A stretch of 27,500 bases of DNA from Actinidia chinensis (Eukaryota > Streptophyta > Magnoliopsida > Ericales > Actinidiaceae). Under the pieces are notes generated by a model. The model saw only the letters and a list, made by a program, of their open reading frames with translations. It was not told the origin of the DNA and searched no databases. Both the position numbers and the translations under genes were made by a program. The stretch spans positions 1 through 27,500 of the forward strand of contig VIGQ01002232.1 in the NCBI GenBank assembly GCA_009663005.1, written 5' to 3'. This document shows positions 1-9,674 of the stretch, in pieces; positions within the stretch are counted from its first letter, which is position 1, and each line of letters starts with the position of its first letter.

Positions 1-721
1 TTCTGAATCTGAGAGCTAGAATAATTAGAATTTGGTGAGGTTAATTAAAATCCAAACTTAATTATTGATACCCAAGTAGAGGGGTTTTAATTGTGGTACA
101 AAATAGTGATGAGGGTATTTTAATTTTTTTGCTTTGGAGTTCAATCTAAATTATTTAATGGAATTAATTTGGATTAATTAAATTACTAAATTAAGTTATG
201 AGATAACTAGGATTTTTAGTATTTTAATTGAAGCTAAAATAGAACTCCCTAAGATTTATATCCTTGCTCTAATTGGAGACCTAACCTATATGTATGACCT
301 TGGGATGCCTATGTTTATGATTAACTCTCTATAGAATTTTTTTTGAGAGAAAAAATTTTGAGAGCCCATATTCTAAAAGGATTGGTTAGGGTTAAGGTAA
401 AAATGAGAGAAGAACAAAGGGTCTAGGAAATTAGAAAAATAATTGTTAAGTGTTTAAGATTAGAATTTGATTAAAAACAAGTTGTGAAAAAATTCTTTGT
501 CAACAATCTGTTTGTGTTAGACCAGTCGAGCTGTTCTGCAACACAAGAAGGCACATCAGGGAGACAGATTTAACATCCAGGGTACAGACTTGATTTATTC
601 TTGTGCAATCAAGGTATATCTAACCTTCTTATGATCGATATTGTATGATTTCATGTCTTAAGATCTGAATAAGGAAAATTTAAAAATCATGCTTCCACTG
701 CAGGATACAATCCTCTTTAAT

Positions 722-732
722 TGGTATCAGAG
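722..732 (+). other. Primer-binding site for initiator tRNA-Met
   Basis: TGGTATCAGAG matches the first 11 bases of the complement of the plant initiator tRNA-Met 3' end, the usual reverse-transcription primer site of plant LTR retrotransposons. The twelfth base is T where C is usual. The preceding bases (CTTTAAT) lack the normal CA LTR end, so the junction has decayed. Confidence 0.7.
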
Positions 733-1495
733 TGATGCCATGTTAATCCATCAATGTTGATGATAAAAGTGTTTTATTCTAATACTATTCATGGATCAAT
801 TAAACAAGAGTTGTTTGTATGCATGTATGTTAATTATATCAAGTTATATTAGCGGTAATTGAGATCCAACAGTTATTGTATAGAACTGAGGATCAATTTT
901 ATTTTTTTTTAATTTTGAAAATGAATTTTAATATGAGTTTTAGGTCAATAATAATTAAATCTCAATTTTTACTAATATACATGAATTTTGTTTAATCGTA
1001 TATTAGTATATTTATTATTCATGTGATGAATAGTGATGTATGTTACTCTATCTCTCATAGTTGGCCTTAGAAGCTTGTAAGAGGCAATGGACTTGAATTC
1101 CCTTAAAAGGGCAAATCATTATTTTTTCTAATTTTTATTATTATTTTAGATCATCATGTAAACTTACACATGTGGGTATAGGTCTTCTTGTAATAGTTAT
1201 ATTCTTTGAAGACGAAGATGTATGGATTGAAGATCCATGGTATGGATGTCTGGGTGATGAAATGAGATGACTCATGGAAGACATCCTAGGTTTAATAAAA
1301 AAAAATTAAGTTCGCTTGTAACCCTTACTATGAGAGAGAAATAGAGTTTAGTTGTTATTTTACGCTTCTATATTGATATATGATGCATGCTAGGATTATA
1401 TTTAATGATGTAGATCACGGTAAATATTAATCATGATTTATGAATAGACTGAGGACCATGTATTCTGTCCATTTATTTTTCATTCTGCATAAGCC

Positions 1496-1729
1496 CGACT
1501 AGTCGATCTTCCTTTCGACTAGTCGAACTAGCAGTTTGATGAATCTGTTAAACCTCTGACCGTCCTAGCTTTTTCTTCGACCAGTCGGACAAAGCACAGT
1601 GAAGTTTTTGATGGAGTTCAACCGGTCCACCCTCCTTTAACCGGCTAAACTTATAGAAAAAAGGTTCTATTGAGGTTCGATCGGTACAATATTTTGTCAA
1701 CGGTTGAACTTTTCTTCAACTAGTCGAAC
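1496..1729. repeat. Cluster of CGACTAGTCG-type palindromes
   Basis: Perfect 10-bp palindromes CGACTAGTCG lie at 1496-1505 and 1516-1525, the second extending to a 14-bp palindrome at 1514-1527. Degenerate copies follow at about 1578-1587 (CGACCAGTCG), 1615-1627, 1675-1686, 1696-1709 and 1715-1729 (TTCAACTAGTCGAAC). A related copy at 520-530 lies upstream of the primer-binding site. Copies are irregularly spaced, so this is a dispersed-motif cluster rather than a simple tandem satellite. Confidence 0.75.
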
Positions 1730-1881
1730 ATGGGTAGTGAGATTTTTATTATTTTATACATGAGATGTATAATGAGATCATCTTTCTACAAAATTGAGTG
1801 GGGGAGGATTTTTATGAAAATTCCATGGTTTTTATCTGCGTCCAAGTAAGTAAGGATAGGCACCTCGAGTCATCTTTGGTG

Positions 1882-3477
1882 TGTTAGCCAAAAGGCAACC
1901 CAAGAGGGAGTAAATTGAGTTTTTTAATATAAATTGCAATTATGATTAATTAAAAATTAATTTAATCAATAAAATAGTAAATCAAGATATATGAATGCAA
2001 TAAAATTTTTAGGACAAGTATAAGGTTAAAAACAAGGCACTAGAAAGCACACCAAGATTTACCGAGGTTCAAATACAATTTTTGGTCTACGTCCTCCCCA
2101 AGACCTTCTCCAAGTCTTCTTCCACTATGAAATCAACAATTACAAAGTAGGTGCTAATTTACCAAGTGCTCAACTCACTTTTACACAAAAACTTCTCCCA
2201 AGTTCTTTTAATTAGTTTTATCCAAGACCCACTTCAACTTACAAGGGCTTTGTTATACAAGAGAACACTCAAACTCTCAATTACAAGTGTATGAAAGATT
2301 ATACAAGTAAAATAAAACTCTCTATGAAGATTAGTTAGGAGTGGAATGATTCACCTTTAAGAACAAAAGAAATTTCTAGAGATTAAGAAATTTGCAGCTC
2401 TTGATGATCAATCAATGTAATAGCCTTGTGTCTCACATCCATAAATGCATTTGGAGGTTTCTATATAATGCCCTGGAGTTATTTTTCCCATTGGAGGTAG
2501 TTGGGGCTCATTAAATGCGACTTCATAAATTCAGCGTTCAAAAACTAGCCGTTATGTGTTGGTGTGCTTTCTCTTTGTTGACACCTTCTGCACTATCTAA
2601 GGTTACTAGTTTCTTGTGTCACATTTGAAGAACATGTGTCGACACTTTAAGACTTCATTCTTCAGTTCTTAATTTTCTCCATGTGTCGATATTTCGATTC
2701 CATGTGTCGACTCTTGATCATTAGTTTCTCAAACTTTGTCCTCTGATCACATGTGTCGACTCTTGATCATTAATTTTCAAAACTTTGGTCTCCGTCTCTG
2801 CATGGTGACACTTCAAAGCCTAGTGCCGATACTTTAAAGCCAAGTGTCGACACCTTCATTTTTAGATTGTCTGCTGTCTTCATGTGTCGACTACACAAAG
2901 CCATGTGTCGACACTTTCATTTCCAGAATCAATTCTTTGTGCACTATCTTCATGTGTCGACACCTCTTGCCAGAACATACTTTCATATTTTTCTTGAGCA
3001 AGTTAAGTTCAAGCCCATTTAAGATGCTTCAACGGGTCTTCTCTTAGGGCATATATGATCATCAAAATCTTCAAATCCAATGAGGTTCATCAAATTCCAC
3101 GTGTACTTCCAATTTTGGATTTGAATTCTTTCTTCCTTTATTCAACTAAAATCATACTTCAAAAACCATTTGTTTGAGTACTTAAAGAGATTTTTTCATA
3201 CCTATGGATTCGTCTTTTGAGCACCTTCAAATCTCTTTGAATATAAGCCATGTGCTCAATTTCTAAACGGTGCCTTCATCTATTTGATGCACTTTGGCTC
3301 CGATTATTACTTGTTTGTGCATCCATTTTTGTCACGTATCAGACTTTAAGTAAGCCAATGTCTTTAAGTCTAAGTTCTAATTCTATTTAATTTGCACACT
3401 AGCTTTAATGCATTGATCACTAACACACAACGTGTTTATATCATCAAAATCAATATCATTGAGTTTTTTATTTAACA
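1882..3477 (-). mobile_element. Long terminal repeat (3' LTR) of a Sirevirus-like Ty1/copia element
   Basis: Read on the minus strand, the LTR begins TGTTAAAT at 3477 and ends GGCTAACA at 1882, giving TG...CA ends inside a perfect 5-bp TGTTA/TAACA inverted repeat and a length of 1596 bp. A polypurine tract directly precedes it on the minus strand, which fixes it as the 3' LTR of a minus-strand element. Near its 3' end, the minus strand reads through the block at about 2057-2100 (GGTCTACGTCC and ACCGAGGTTC on +), a pattern common in plant copia U5 regions. The terminal stretch at 1882-1920 resembles the LTR ends of SIRE/Maximus-lineage elements. No second LTR, primer site or pol domain is in the window, so the element is truncated at its 5' side. 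The 5 bases outside the left end are TGGTG, the candidate target-site duplication. Confidence 0.8.
2634..2963. repeat. Cluster of GTGTCGACAC palindromes inside the LTR
   Basis: The motif (C)ATGTGTCGAC recurs about ten times. Perfect 10-bp palindromes GTGTCGACAC are at 2636-2645, 2844-2853, 2905-2914 and 2954-2963. Partial copies are at 2681-2690, 2701-2711, 2750-2760, 2803-2812, 2821-2831 and 2881-2891. The copies at 2701 and 2750 belong to a local tandem repeat of 49 bp that shares the sequence continuing into CTCTTGATCATTA. Each perfect copy contains a central GTCGAC. The cluster sits in the middle of the LTR, where regulatory repeats would be expected. Confidence 0.85.
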
Positions 3478-3494
3478 ATCTCCCCATTTTTTTG
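3478..3494 (-). other. Polypurine tract of the Sirevirus-like element
   Basis: On the minus strand this reads CAAAAAAATGGGGAGAT and directly abuts the LTR start TGTTAAAT. Together with the bases just before it (TTTGTTATCATT), it matches the pattern typical of Sirevirus 3' ends, roughly TTTGTCATCATCAAAAAGGGGGAGATTG. It sets the orientation and the right-hand LTR boundary. Confidence 0.8.
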
Positions 3495-3594
3495 AATGAT
3501 AACAAACTTTTGACATAAAGGAACGACTAGTAATTAAAACTAATGATTCGTAGTAAGTGCATATCTCAACAATTTAGAGCCACATTCCGATATT

Positions 3595-3870
3595 GCTAAC
3601 CCCTTATCCCTTTGTATGAAAGCACTTCTACGATTTGCATTCATCATATAGCCCTATTTTCATGCAATTAGAAAGTGACAATATAGGTCATATATATCAA
3701 TAGCACATACGCAAAGTTGCTCACCATTGCTCCCCCTTTCCTTTGTAATGAACACTTCTAACAACATTTCATTCATATCCCATATATTTCATTCGATTAT
3801 TAAGTACAATATAGTTCATATATATTAATTTTTCATCCCTCCCCTTTTGTTAATCTATCAAAAAGAGTTA
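3595..3870 (-). repeat. Two diverged copies of a ~130-bp polypurine-tract repeat, plus a third C-rich block
   Basis: Copy one (about 3595-3702) and copy two (about 3726-3826) share the same order of blocks: a C-rich block followed by CTTTGTA, then CACTTCTA, CATTCAT, a run ending near ATATAG(G)TCATATATAT, then AA. A third block at 3836-3867 starts the same way (CTCCCCTTTTGTTA). On the minus strand each is a purine-rich tract, so these look like duplicated polypurine-tract modules of the retroelement. Confidence 0.6.
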
Positions 3871-4390
3871 ATCAATAATGTTGGCCATTTGTAATTCTGA
3901 AAAAAAAAAAAAAACTTCTCCCTCGTACTTAAGGAGTTTAATATCTCTCTCTCCTTCCTAAGACTATACTTCTAATTAACATGCATTCATTGACCAATAT
4001 GTTCATATCTCCTTTGTGATAGTGATAAGAATAAGTAGCACAAAATGTTACCACCACAATTAAATCTTTTGTATCACAATGAGCGATAAATCAGAAAATA
4101 TGAAGGGGCAAAACTTCTCATGCCACTCATTTAAGGGTAATTACAAATTGCTTCCAAGCATTCCATTATAGAAATAGAGTATCAAGCAAGACTAAAACAA
4201 AAAGAGTAGATAACCTAAGTCCATGAATTCAATAACACTTAATTGGGAATGCAACACCATAAAACCTAAACCAAAGTTGTTCCAAATATCCAAAATATTC
4301 TTTAGAGCTGTACCATAAGGATGACAATGCCATCCTTATACAAAGATAGATTCACACATAATGCAAAAAAGAATGTGGAAATGAAAAATT

Positions 4391-5199
4391 GGAGATGATG
4401 GGACTTAGGTGAGTATTGTCAGTAGGGAAAGGTAGGTGTGGAGAGGCAGGTGGTAATGGGGTTAGGGTAAAGGGGTATCCTGGTATTGGAGAATTTTCTT
4501 TGCCTCACCTTTGTCGCAGTGCCATTACTTGTGACTAGTCTTGTGACTCAGAAATTGGAGAGGGAGATCAGATTCGTGGCAGATCGACATCTCTTGTTCT
4601 TTTGCCTCAACTTCTTGTTAGCACATCTCTTTTTTCTCACTTCTTGGTCACCCTTCTCTTCTGCCCTGCCTCAACTTCTTTTCTCTTGGTTCTTGTCTGC
4701 CTCATTTTCTCCTTCTTTTCTCACTTTTTTTCTTTTTCTTTAATGTTTCTAGTTTCTTCTTCTTTCTTATTTGCTTCAATCCTCTTCTTCTTTCCCTTCC
4801 TCCCATTTTCTTTTTTCTTCTTCATCTTCTTCTTTCATTCTTTCCTTTGCTGCCCAATCTCGTAATTTTTACTTCCTTTTATTTCTCTTTCTCTCACTTT
4901 CCTTTCCATAAATATACCTTCTATACAACATTGTCTCGCGCTTTTTGTTTGGATTCAGTTTCTCCCCCGAGTGCTATCACTTGAGATCATAGAAACCACC
5001 CATTTGTTTTTTTTTTCAATTTATATGCCCCTCAAAATTTATTAATCAAAGTTTCTCTTTTCACTCTTTGTCATAATTACTACTCCCATGGAGTCTTTTC
5101 TTTGATACACGATCCCAGGACCAACCGCTCGAAAGTCATATTTTTCACTAGTATTTATAGTGGTATTGTGGTAACATAAAGAACTGGATGTGCAGACAT
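4391..5199. other. No gene seen; pyrimidine-rich low-complexity stretch
   Basis: The stretch starts G-rich (4391-4480) and becomes dense CTT/TTCTT sequence at about 4590-4915. Reading frames of 85-87 codons on the + strand here consist almost only of Phe, Leu and Ser and are composition artefacts. A 145-codon minus-strand frame (5479 to 5042) is more mixed in composition, but has no recognisable domain, signal peptide or membrane segment, and crosses the G-rich tract at 5200-5232. I do not call it a gene. Confidence 0.5.
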
Positions 5200-5232
5200 G
5201 GGGGGTGGGGGGTGTGGGTGGGTGGTGAGGGG
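5200..5232 (+). other. Predicted G-quadruplex motif
   Basis: G-runs of 6, 6, 3 and 3 at 5200-5205, 5207-5212, 5216-5218 and 5220-5222 are separated by loops of 1, 3 and 1 bases, with a further GGGG at 5229-5232. This satisfies the usual four-run rule with very short loops, which favours stable folding. Whether it folds or acts in the cell cannot be told from sequence. Confidence 0.7.
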
Positions 5233-7712
5233 CAGCAAAAGTACATCCTCCCATTCCTCTAGGGAGGTTTTTTTTTCTTATACTCTCGCTACTGGATTGG
5301 GAGTTTAGAATTTTCTTCTCTATTTTTTTCTCCACGTTGTTCCTGTTCACATCTTGTTCAATCATTAAAGTACTATTTGTAACACCTTCACTTTCAGCAA
5401 AGATAACGGCATTATTTTCCTCAGGCCAAACTTTATTATCTCTCTTTAGTCTCGATCTGGTGTGGGCTTCGTTGAACATAGTAGTTCCGAAGTAGAGCGT
5501 GCTAAATGATTAGGCAACATTACTATTTTGCGAGTTCAGTGTGAATATCAACCGCCTCAGAAAAACGCACACAATACCTCTTATTTTTCTTAGATACATT
5601 ATTCCAGTCTATCTTTTTTCCCCACGCCCCTCTTTACAAAAAAAAACCTTATTTGAGGATGAAAACACGAAGTTGCACGCACAAACGGGACTTGTTAGCT
5701 TGAAACCTCATTTGTCACTACTCACTGAGGTACGGTTTGACCTGTTTATCAATCTTCGTGTTTGTGTCATCGTATCTATCCGGTTGACTGGCCTACTCAT
5801 TCTCATCATGTCGTTTTGTCTATATAGAATCTTTTAATTGTTCCTTCGAAAGGTTACTATGAGTGTTGTCTTGCTTCTACTGACACCGCACACTGGTTTC
5901 ATCTTTGCACAGATGCCCAACACCAATCTGACCTCAATTCCTTATCAAAATCCTTTTCTAACCACGAAACTGCTATAACTTCTCTCTCAAACTATCGACT
6001 TCTTTCCTTTATAACTATTAACGTCCTCCAGATCTCTCTATCATTTGTCCATCTTTCTATACCTTTAGGTGCATTGGCCATAGTAAAGGGTGCAATTACA
6101 GCTCATGGAATACTGCGTCTCATATACCGATTTCTTTTCAGCGTCCAATGCGTGTGTGGACTAGCTATTTGTCAATTTTTTACTCTATTTCTCATAGGGC
6201 TTCTTCAAGCGTTTGCTCATCCTCATTCAATTCCATCACCACCCATGTGTTCGTATATCCGTTTGTGATACAGTCATTCCATGACGTAAACTTGTTAGTC
6301 ATAATTCTCAGCCTTCTTCTGCCATTAGAGACGTATTTTTCTGTTTCTTGGCGCTCTAATTAGATTGTACCTAACGTTGTGCTGATGTCACTTTTGCTAA
6401 TTATTCCTTCTTTTCACGACGATTTTCAAGCCGTCATCCCCTGAAGTGTGACTTATGTACTAGCACCATATTTGCATATTCGTAGGGGTAGAACCTTGTG
6501 ATGACTATTCGTAGGGAGTTGATATGTCTCATTTCACCGATCTCCACTATTCTTTCTTTCCTCTACATGTATCCCCCTCTTTTCCTCTTCGCTTTAGGCC
6601 CCTCACCTCTGACTTGTCTCTTTCTCTCGTAGCCTCTTTTAGCAGTGGTAGGCTTGGCTTCGACACCAACCCTCTGGACACCCAGGCTTTGCGTAGAGTT
6701 GTTTTTTGTTTATTTCAGTGATTTATGTGTGCACATTCTTTGTTTTGTGCCAATCGCCCTTCGGATTCGTGCGTGTAAGTATTGGATTGGGAGTTTGTTT
6801 CTCCCACGTGTTTGTAGCGTTCCGAATTCGAATAGTGTGAGAATATCAGTTTGACATGGCTTTTCTCCGGCGGTACAGAGCTGACTGTTTAGGAACTGCC
6901 TGAACTGTTGTATTGTGTGATTGTGACACAGCGCGTTCGCGTTTTTGTGTTGATGATTGGTATCTAGTGCTCTTGTGATGATGACTGAGAGAGAGTGAAA
7001 AGGTTTCTGAGCCGCTCACAAATGTCTTGCACACGAACCTATGGGTGTGTTTTTTCGATTCAAGTCAGTTATAGACCGACTTCTTGTGCTCCGTGTGTTG
7101 TGCCATCATTGACAACTTTCCCTTTGATGTTTCAACCTACTCGTCAATGCATTTCTCAACTAAACCGTATGTCCCCTTACTTTGCACATCCTCGCCTCGC
7201 ATTTATTTTAATTCTGTAGCTCTTGACGCAGTTTTTCTTATGTAAACGCCTGATTTCTCGACCACTTTGTGTCTTTATTCAGATATTCGGCCTTTCGTTT
7301 GTTCTTCTTTTACTCACTTGTCCTGGTTACCCGCTTTTTGTCACTTCTTAGTGCTCTCCGACCAACACAATGATAGTTTTGTTGTCTGCACAAACTGTAC
7401 CCTTCTCGTTGACATCTCTTGTGCCTCCGTCCATAAAATTGCAGTTCTGTGTCACCATCACCATCACAGAAAGCACTATATCTGAAGTCGTGTGATCCTG
7501 TCTCTGTTCATTCATATTCTTATCGGCGCATCAGATACTGAATATCCCGAACCTTATTGTTCTATCACACCCATCCAATTTCCTAGCATTTTCCTAGTCT
7601 TCTCCATTGTTGTGCCCACTTGTGCCTCCCTTTCTGTGACACGTATCTCTCTCATCACCCTCAATTCCTGTATCACTTTATCTCCATTTTCTATACCTAC
7701 CTTTTACTGTTA
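5233..7712. other. No gene recognised; T/C-rich, CpG-containing unique-looking DNA
   Basis: No frame over about 110 codons and no recognisable domain. The + strand is rich in T and C throughout, yet CpG dinucleotides are frequent, unlike the methylation-depleted retroelement sequence to its left. Short + strand frames at 5541-5837, 6074-6268, 6524-6721 and 7267-7485 are hydrophobic or Ser/Leu-rich and overlap one another in different frames, as expected of pyrimidine-rich non-coding DNA. A G-box core CACGTG lies at 6805-6810 but is not followed by a recognisable gene. Confidence 0.45.
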
Positions 7713-7761
7713 CCCCCCCTCCCTTCTCTCACTCCCTTCTCAACCCCCCCTGTACCTCCCC
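7713..7761 (-). other. C-rich tract, possible G-quadruplex on the minus strand
   Basis: C-runs occur at 7713-7719, 7721-7723, 7734-7736, 7744-7750 and 7758-7761. Loops are 1, 10, 7 and 7 bases, so a minus-strand G-quadruplex is possible only with one long loop. The tract lies inside a C/T-rich stretch (about 7690-7870). Confidence 0.4.
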
Positions 7762-7909
7762 GATTTTTTGACCCCTTCCTGCTCAAGCTCGCTCCCTCAC
7801 ATCGCCTGTATCATAGCCTATTCTTCTTCCAGCTTTTTAGGCCCTTCGCCTGCTCTTTGCTTTGTACATCCCAAGAGCATACAGACTGGGACATGAACAC
7901 AAAACTCAC

Positions 7910-8028
7910 CTGAATGGCACTATAATAAATAGCCCAATTCTCAGGCAAGCAGTAAGGAGCTACATGAGGTAGAATTATAATGTGAGAATGAAAGTTAGGA
8001 ATCAACTTCATGTAATAGAGTCCAATTC
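7910..8028 (-). CDS. Candidate single coding exon of an unidentified gene (remnant or partial)
   Basis: On the minus strand, ATATTTAG at 8036-8029 can act as a splice acceptor. A 119-nt open segment follows, ending at CAG|GTGAGT (donor after 7910), a near-perfect plant 5' splice site. Entered in phase with one base from a preceding exon, it encodes about 39 residues, including MKLIPNFHSH and the C-terminal part LPENWAIYYSAIQ, a mixed composition with Pro, His, Trp and Tyr that looks protein-like. I do not recognise the family. An upstream minus-strand segment (8130-8065) encodes DYYPQGRSFIGPVNTLVDVF before a stop and may be an adjoining exon, but no good donor joins the two. A strong-looking donor GTAAGTAT also occurs at 8350-8343. 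The gene may be a pseudogene, or broken near 7900 where base composition flips. Confidence 0.3.
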
Positions 8029-9674
8029 CTAAATATTATGGCCGGCAGTGTAGGATCAGATCGTGAAGACATCCACTAAGGTATTGACTGGGCCAATGAA
8101 TGATCGACCTTGAGGATAGTAATCTCTAGAATCAAAAAGATCATTTTCAAGTTTGAAGGTTGTGATTTGGAATCTTGGGGCCAAAGATATTAATAAAACG
8201 AATAAAATGGATCATAATCTTTGGAGTAATCCATCAATACCATACATAAGATAGCTTAATTCATAAAGATGATGAAGAAGAATTGAAACCTGACCTTGAT
8301 AATTGAAATTAATCGCATGGTCAATCCTTGGCGGTTCGCAATATACTTACTGACGCGATTCATGGCCCTTCAAAAACTACAAACTCGTCTCCTTGGGGGT
8401 GGGGCGAAATATTAGAGCCTTTCAATTCTTTATTGGGAGCCTGCTCAATGTGGCCAGCGTTTGGTCCACAAATCAAAGGTTAGTGGTTTCTAGATAGAAA
8501 CAACATCGACTAGATTTAGATTATGATTATATGAAGAATCAGAAAGCAAAAGAAGCAACTAAATCGTTAAGATCAAATTTTAAAATACAAAGTTTCCGAA
8601 AATAACAGAAATATAAAAAACTATACAATAGCAACAAAAGTCACACTCGAAGAAGATAGATGAAAGAACATATCGGCTGATTCGTGTTCTTCTCTCTCTA
8701 CCAAACATTCAGAGAGTTTTTTTTAATGACTAAACTCCCAAAGAAATAAAAAAAAATTTCAGCATGTATCAACATGGTCAAGTTACAAAGAGACGAATTT
8801 GTAAGCATTACAGTGTAAGAGTTACTGCCTTTGAAAGAATACCCACCACTGGATAGCTTGAGACATCTCGGTCAACGCTTAAAGTGAGCATTGTACAAAA
8901 ACTTCTTTTCTTACCCAATCGCAAACCCAAATTTAATTAGAAAACAAAACAAAAAAACTTTGCTGAACAGAAAGTGACAGAAAACAAACAACTCAGAATG
9001 CCCTCGATCAAAACTGACAATGATGTATTAAAAGCCGTTAGTCGTTTCTCCTCTTCTGAAATCAAATATAACAATCTACTAGGTAAAGACCAATTCCTAG
9101 CAAATTCTGACTGGGCTAAAACCCTATTGGATTCGTCACAAACGGTCCCTGGCCTCCTCACGAATCCTTTTCTCTTCACTGTTACAGAACCCAAAACCAA
9201 TTAAACTTGTAACCACGTCTCTGCAAACAAAGCACCAAGGAAAAAACCGGCCCCCAATACATCCCACTTTATCGTACCTGTGTGAACAGTCTAAGAGCGC
9301 ATGGGAAGGTTGCGATGCAGGGTTGAGTAATAAGCGTGGCTATGTCAAGGTGTCAGGAAAAGGATACTTCCTTCCCAGCTCTCCATTACGAGCCTTCTTT
9401 AAGATCATAGTTTTAGGACATCTGCAGCCCTCTCTATTCAGTATAGTTTTTGACATGTAAGATCAACCAAAACAAAAACGAAAAGAAACGCAGTTTGTCC
9501 CAATAGTAAGTAGCAAACGTCTTTCTTGCGAGTTTTGTTTTTTACTCTTATTCCATTATGGAACCAACAAAAAGCATAAATTTAGAACACTTCACATTCG
9601 TTCCTTTCACAGAGAGAAAAAAAGGTTAGACAATAAACCAATATTACCATTTGAGCAACACAAACACTCATCTT
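8029..9674. other. Mostly non-coding; possible introns and leader of a minus-strand gene
   Basis: The + strand is rich in A and C here, so the minus strand is T/G-rich as plant introns and leaders often are. Scattered splice-like signals exist, such as GTAAGTAT at 8350-8343. An 87-codon minus frame (9200-8937) and a 76-codon plus frame (8974-9204) overlap and neither has a recognisable domain. Minus-strand ATG at 8864 opens a short frame beginning MSQAIQWWV that stops after 14 codons. No complete gene model can be supported. Confidence 0.35.
8671..8726. repeat. Decayed outlying copy of the 9675-10889 tandem unit
   Basis: The block order ATCGGCTGATT, then TTCT-CTCTCT, then CCAAACA, then AGAG-TTTTT is the same as in the array units, with several substitutions and gaps. 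It lies about 1 kb from the array, on the same strand and in the same order. Confidence 0.5.

Larger units (their letters stand above)
1..1881 (+). mobile_element. Decayed LTR retrotransposon fragment (non-coding, possibly non-autonomous)
   Basis: A tRNA-Met-type primer-binding site lies at 722-732, so the sequence to its left would be the end of a 5' LTR and the sequence to its right the internal region. The roughly 1.1 kb after it has no gag or pol reading frame. A purine-rich tract at about 1794-1808 (GAGTGGGGGAGGAT) could be the polypurine tract of a short non-autonomous element of LARD/TRIM style. Palindromic CGACTAGTCG-type motifs occur at 520-530 and 1496-1729. No second LTR copy is visible, because the expected 3' LTR would be cut off after about 70 bases by the element that starts at 1882. 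The primer site is direct evidence. The element's limits and class are inference, and no TG...CA end is clear. Confidence 0.45.
3478..4390 (-). mobile_element. 3' internal region of the truncated Sirevirus-like element
   Basis: This is the sequence that would lie between pol and the 3' LTR. It is A/T-rich, non-coding on both strands, and has several C/T-rich blocks on the + strand (polypurine on the minus) at about 3595-3613, 3730-3746, 3836-3849 and 3915-3925. Repeated polypurine-like tracts upstream of the 3' LTR are a described feature of Sireviruses. Around 4390 the character changes to G-rich, unrelated sequence, taken as the truncation point. No reverse transcriptase, RNase H or integrase coding remains. 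Confidence 0.65.

Noticed and set aside
2634..2963. Possible CRISPR-like array (short repeats with spacers)
   Set aside because: Repeats are only about 10 bp, spacing is irregular (20-80 bp), the sequence is inside an LTR, and the genome is a plant.
4486..4865. Two overlapping + strand frames of 85 and 87 codons
   Set aside because: They consist almost only of Phe, Leu, Ser and Val from a CTT-rich tract and overlap in different frames.
5042..5479. 145-codon minus-strand frame, the longest in the window
   Set aside because: No recognisable domain, no splice or promoter context, and its middle is encoded by the low-complexity G/C tract at 5200-5232.
6805..6810. G-box CACGTG as a promoter element
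   Set aside because: A six-base motif with no TATA box or gene downstream; expected by chance in 27.5 kb.
8937..9204. Overlapping plus (76 codons) and minus (87 codons) frames
   Set aside because: They lie over the same DNA on opposite strands with no recognisable features; more likely leader or intron sequence.
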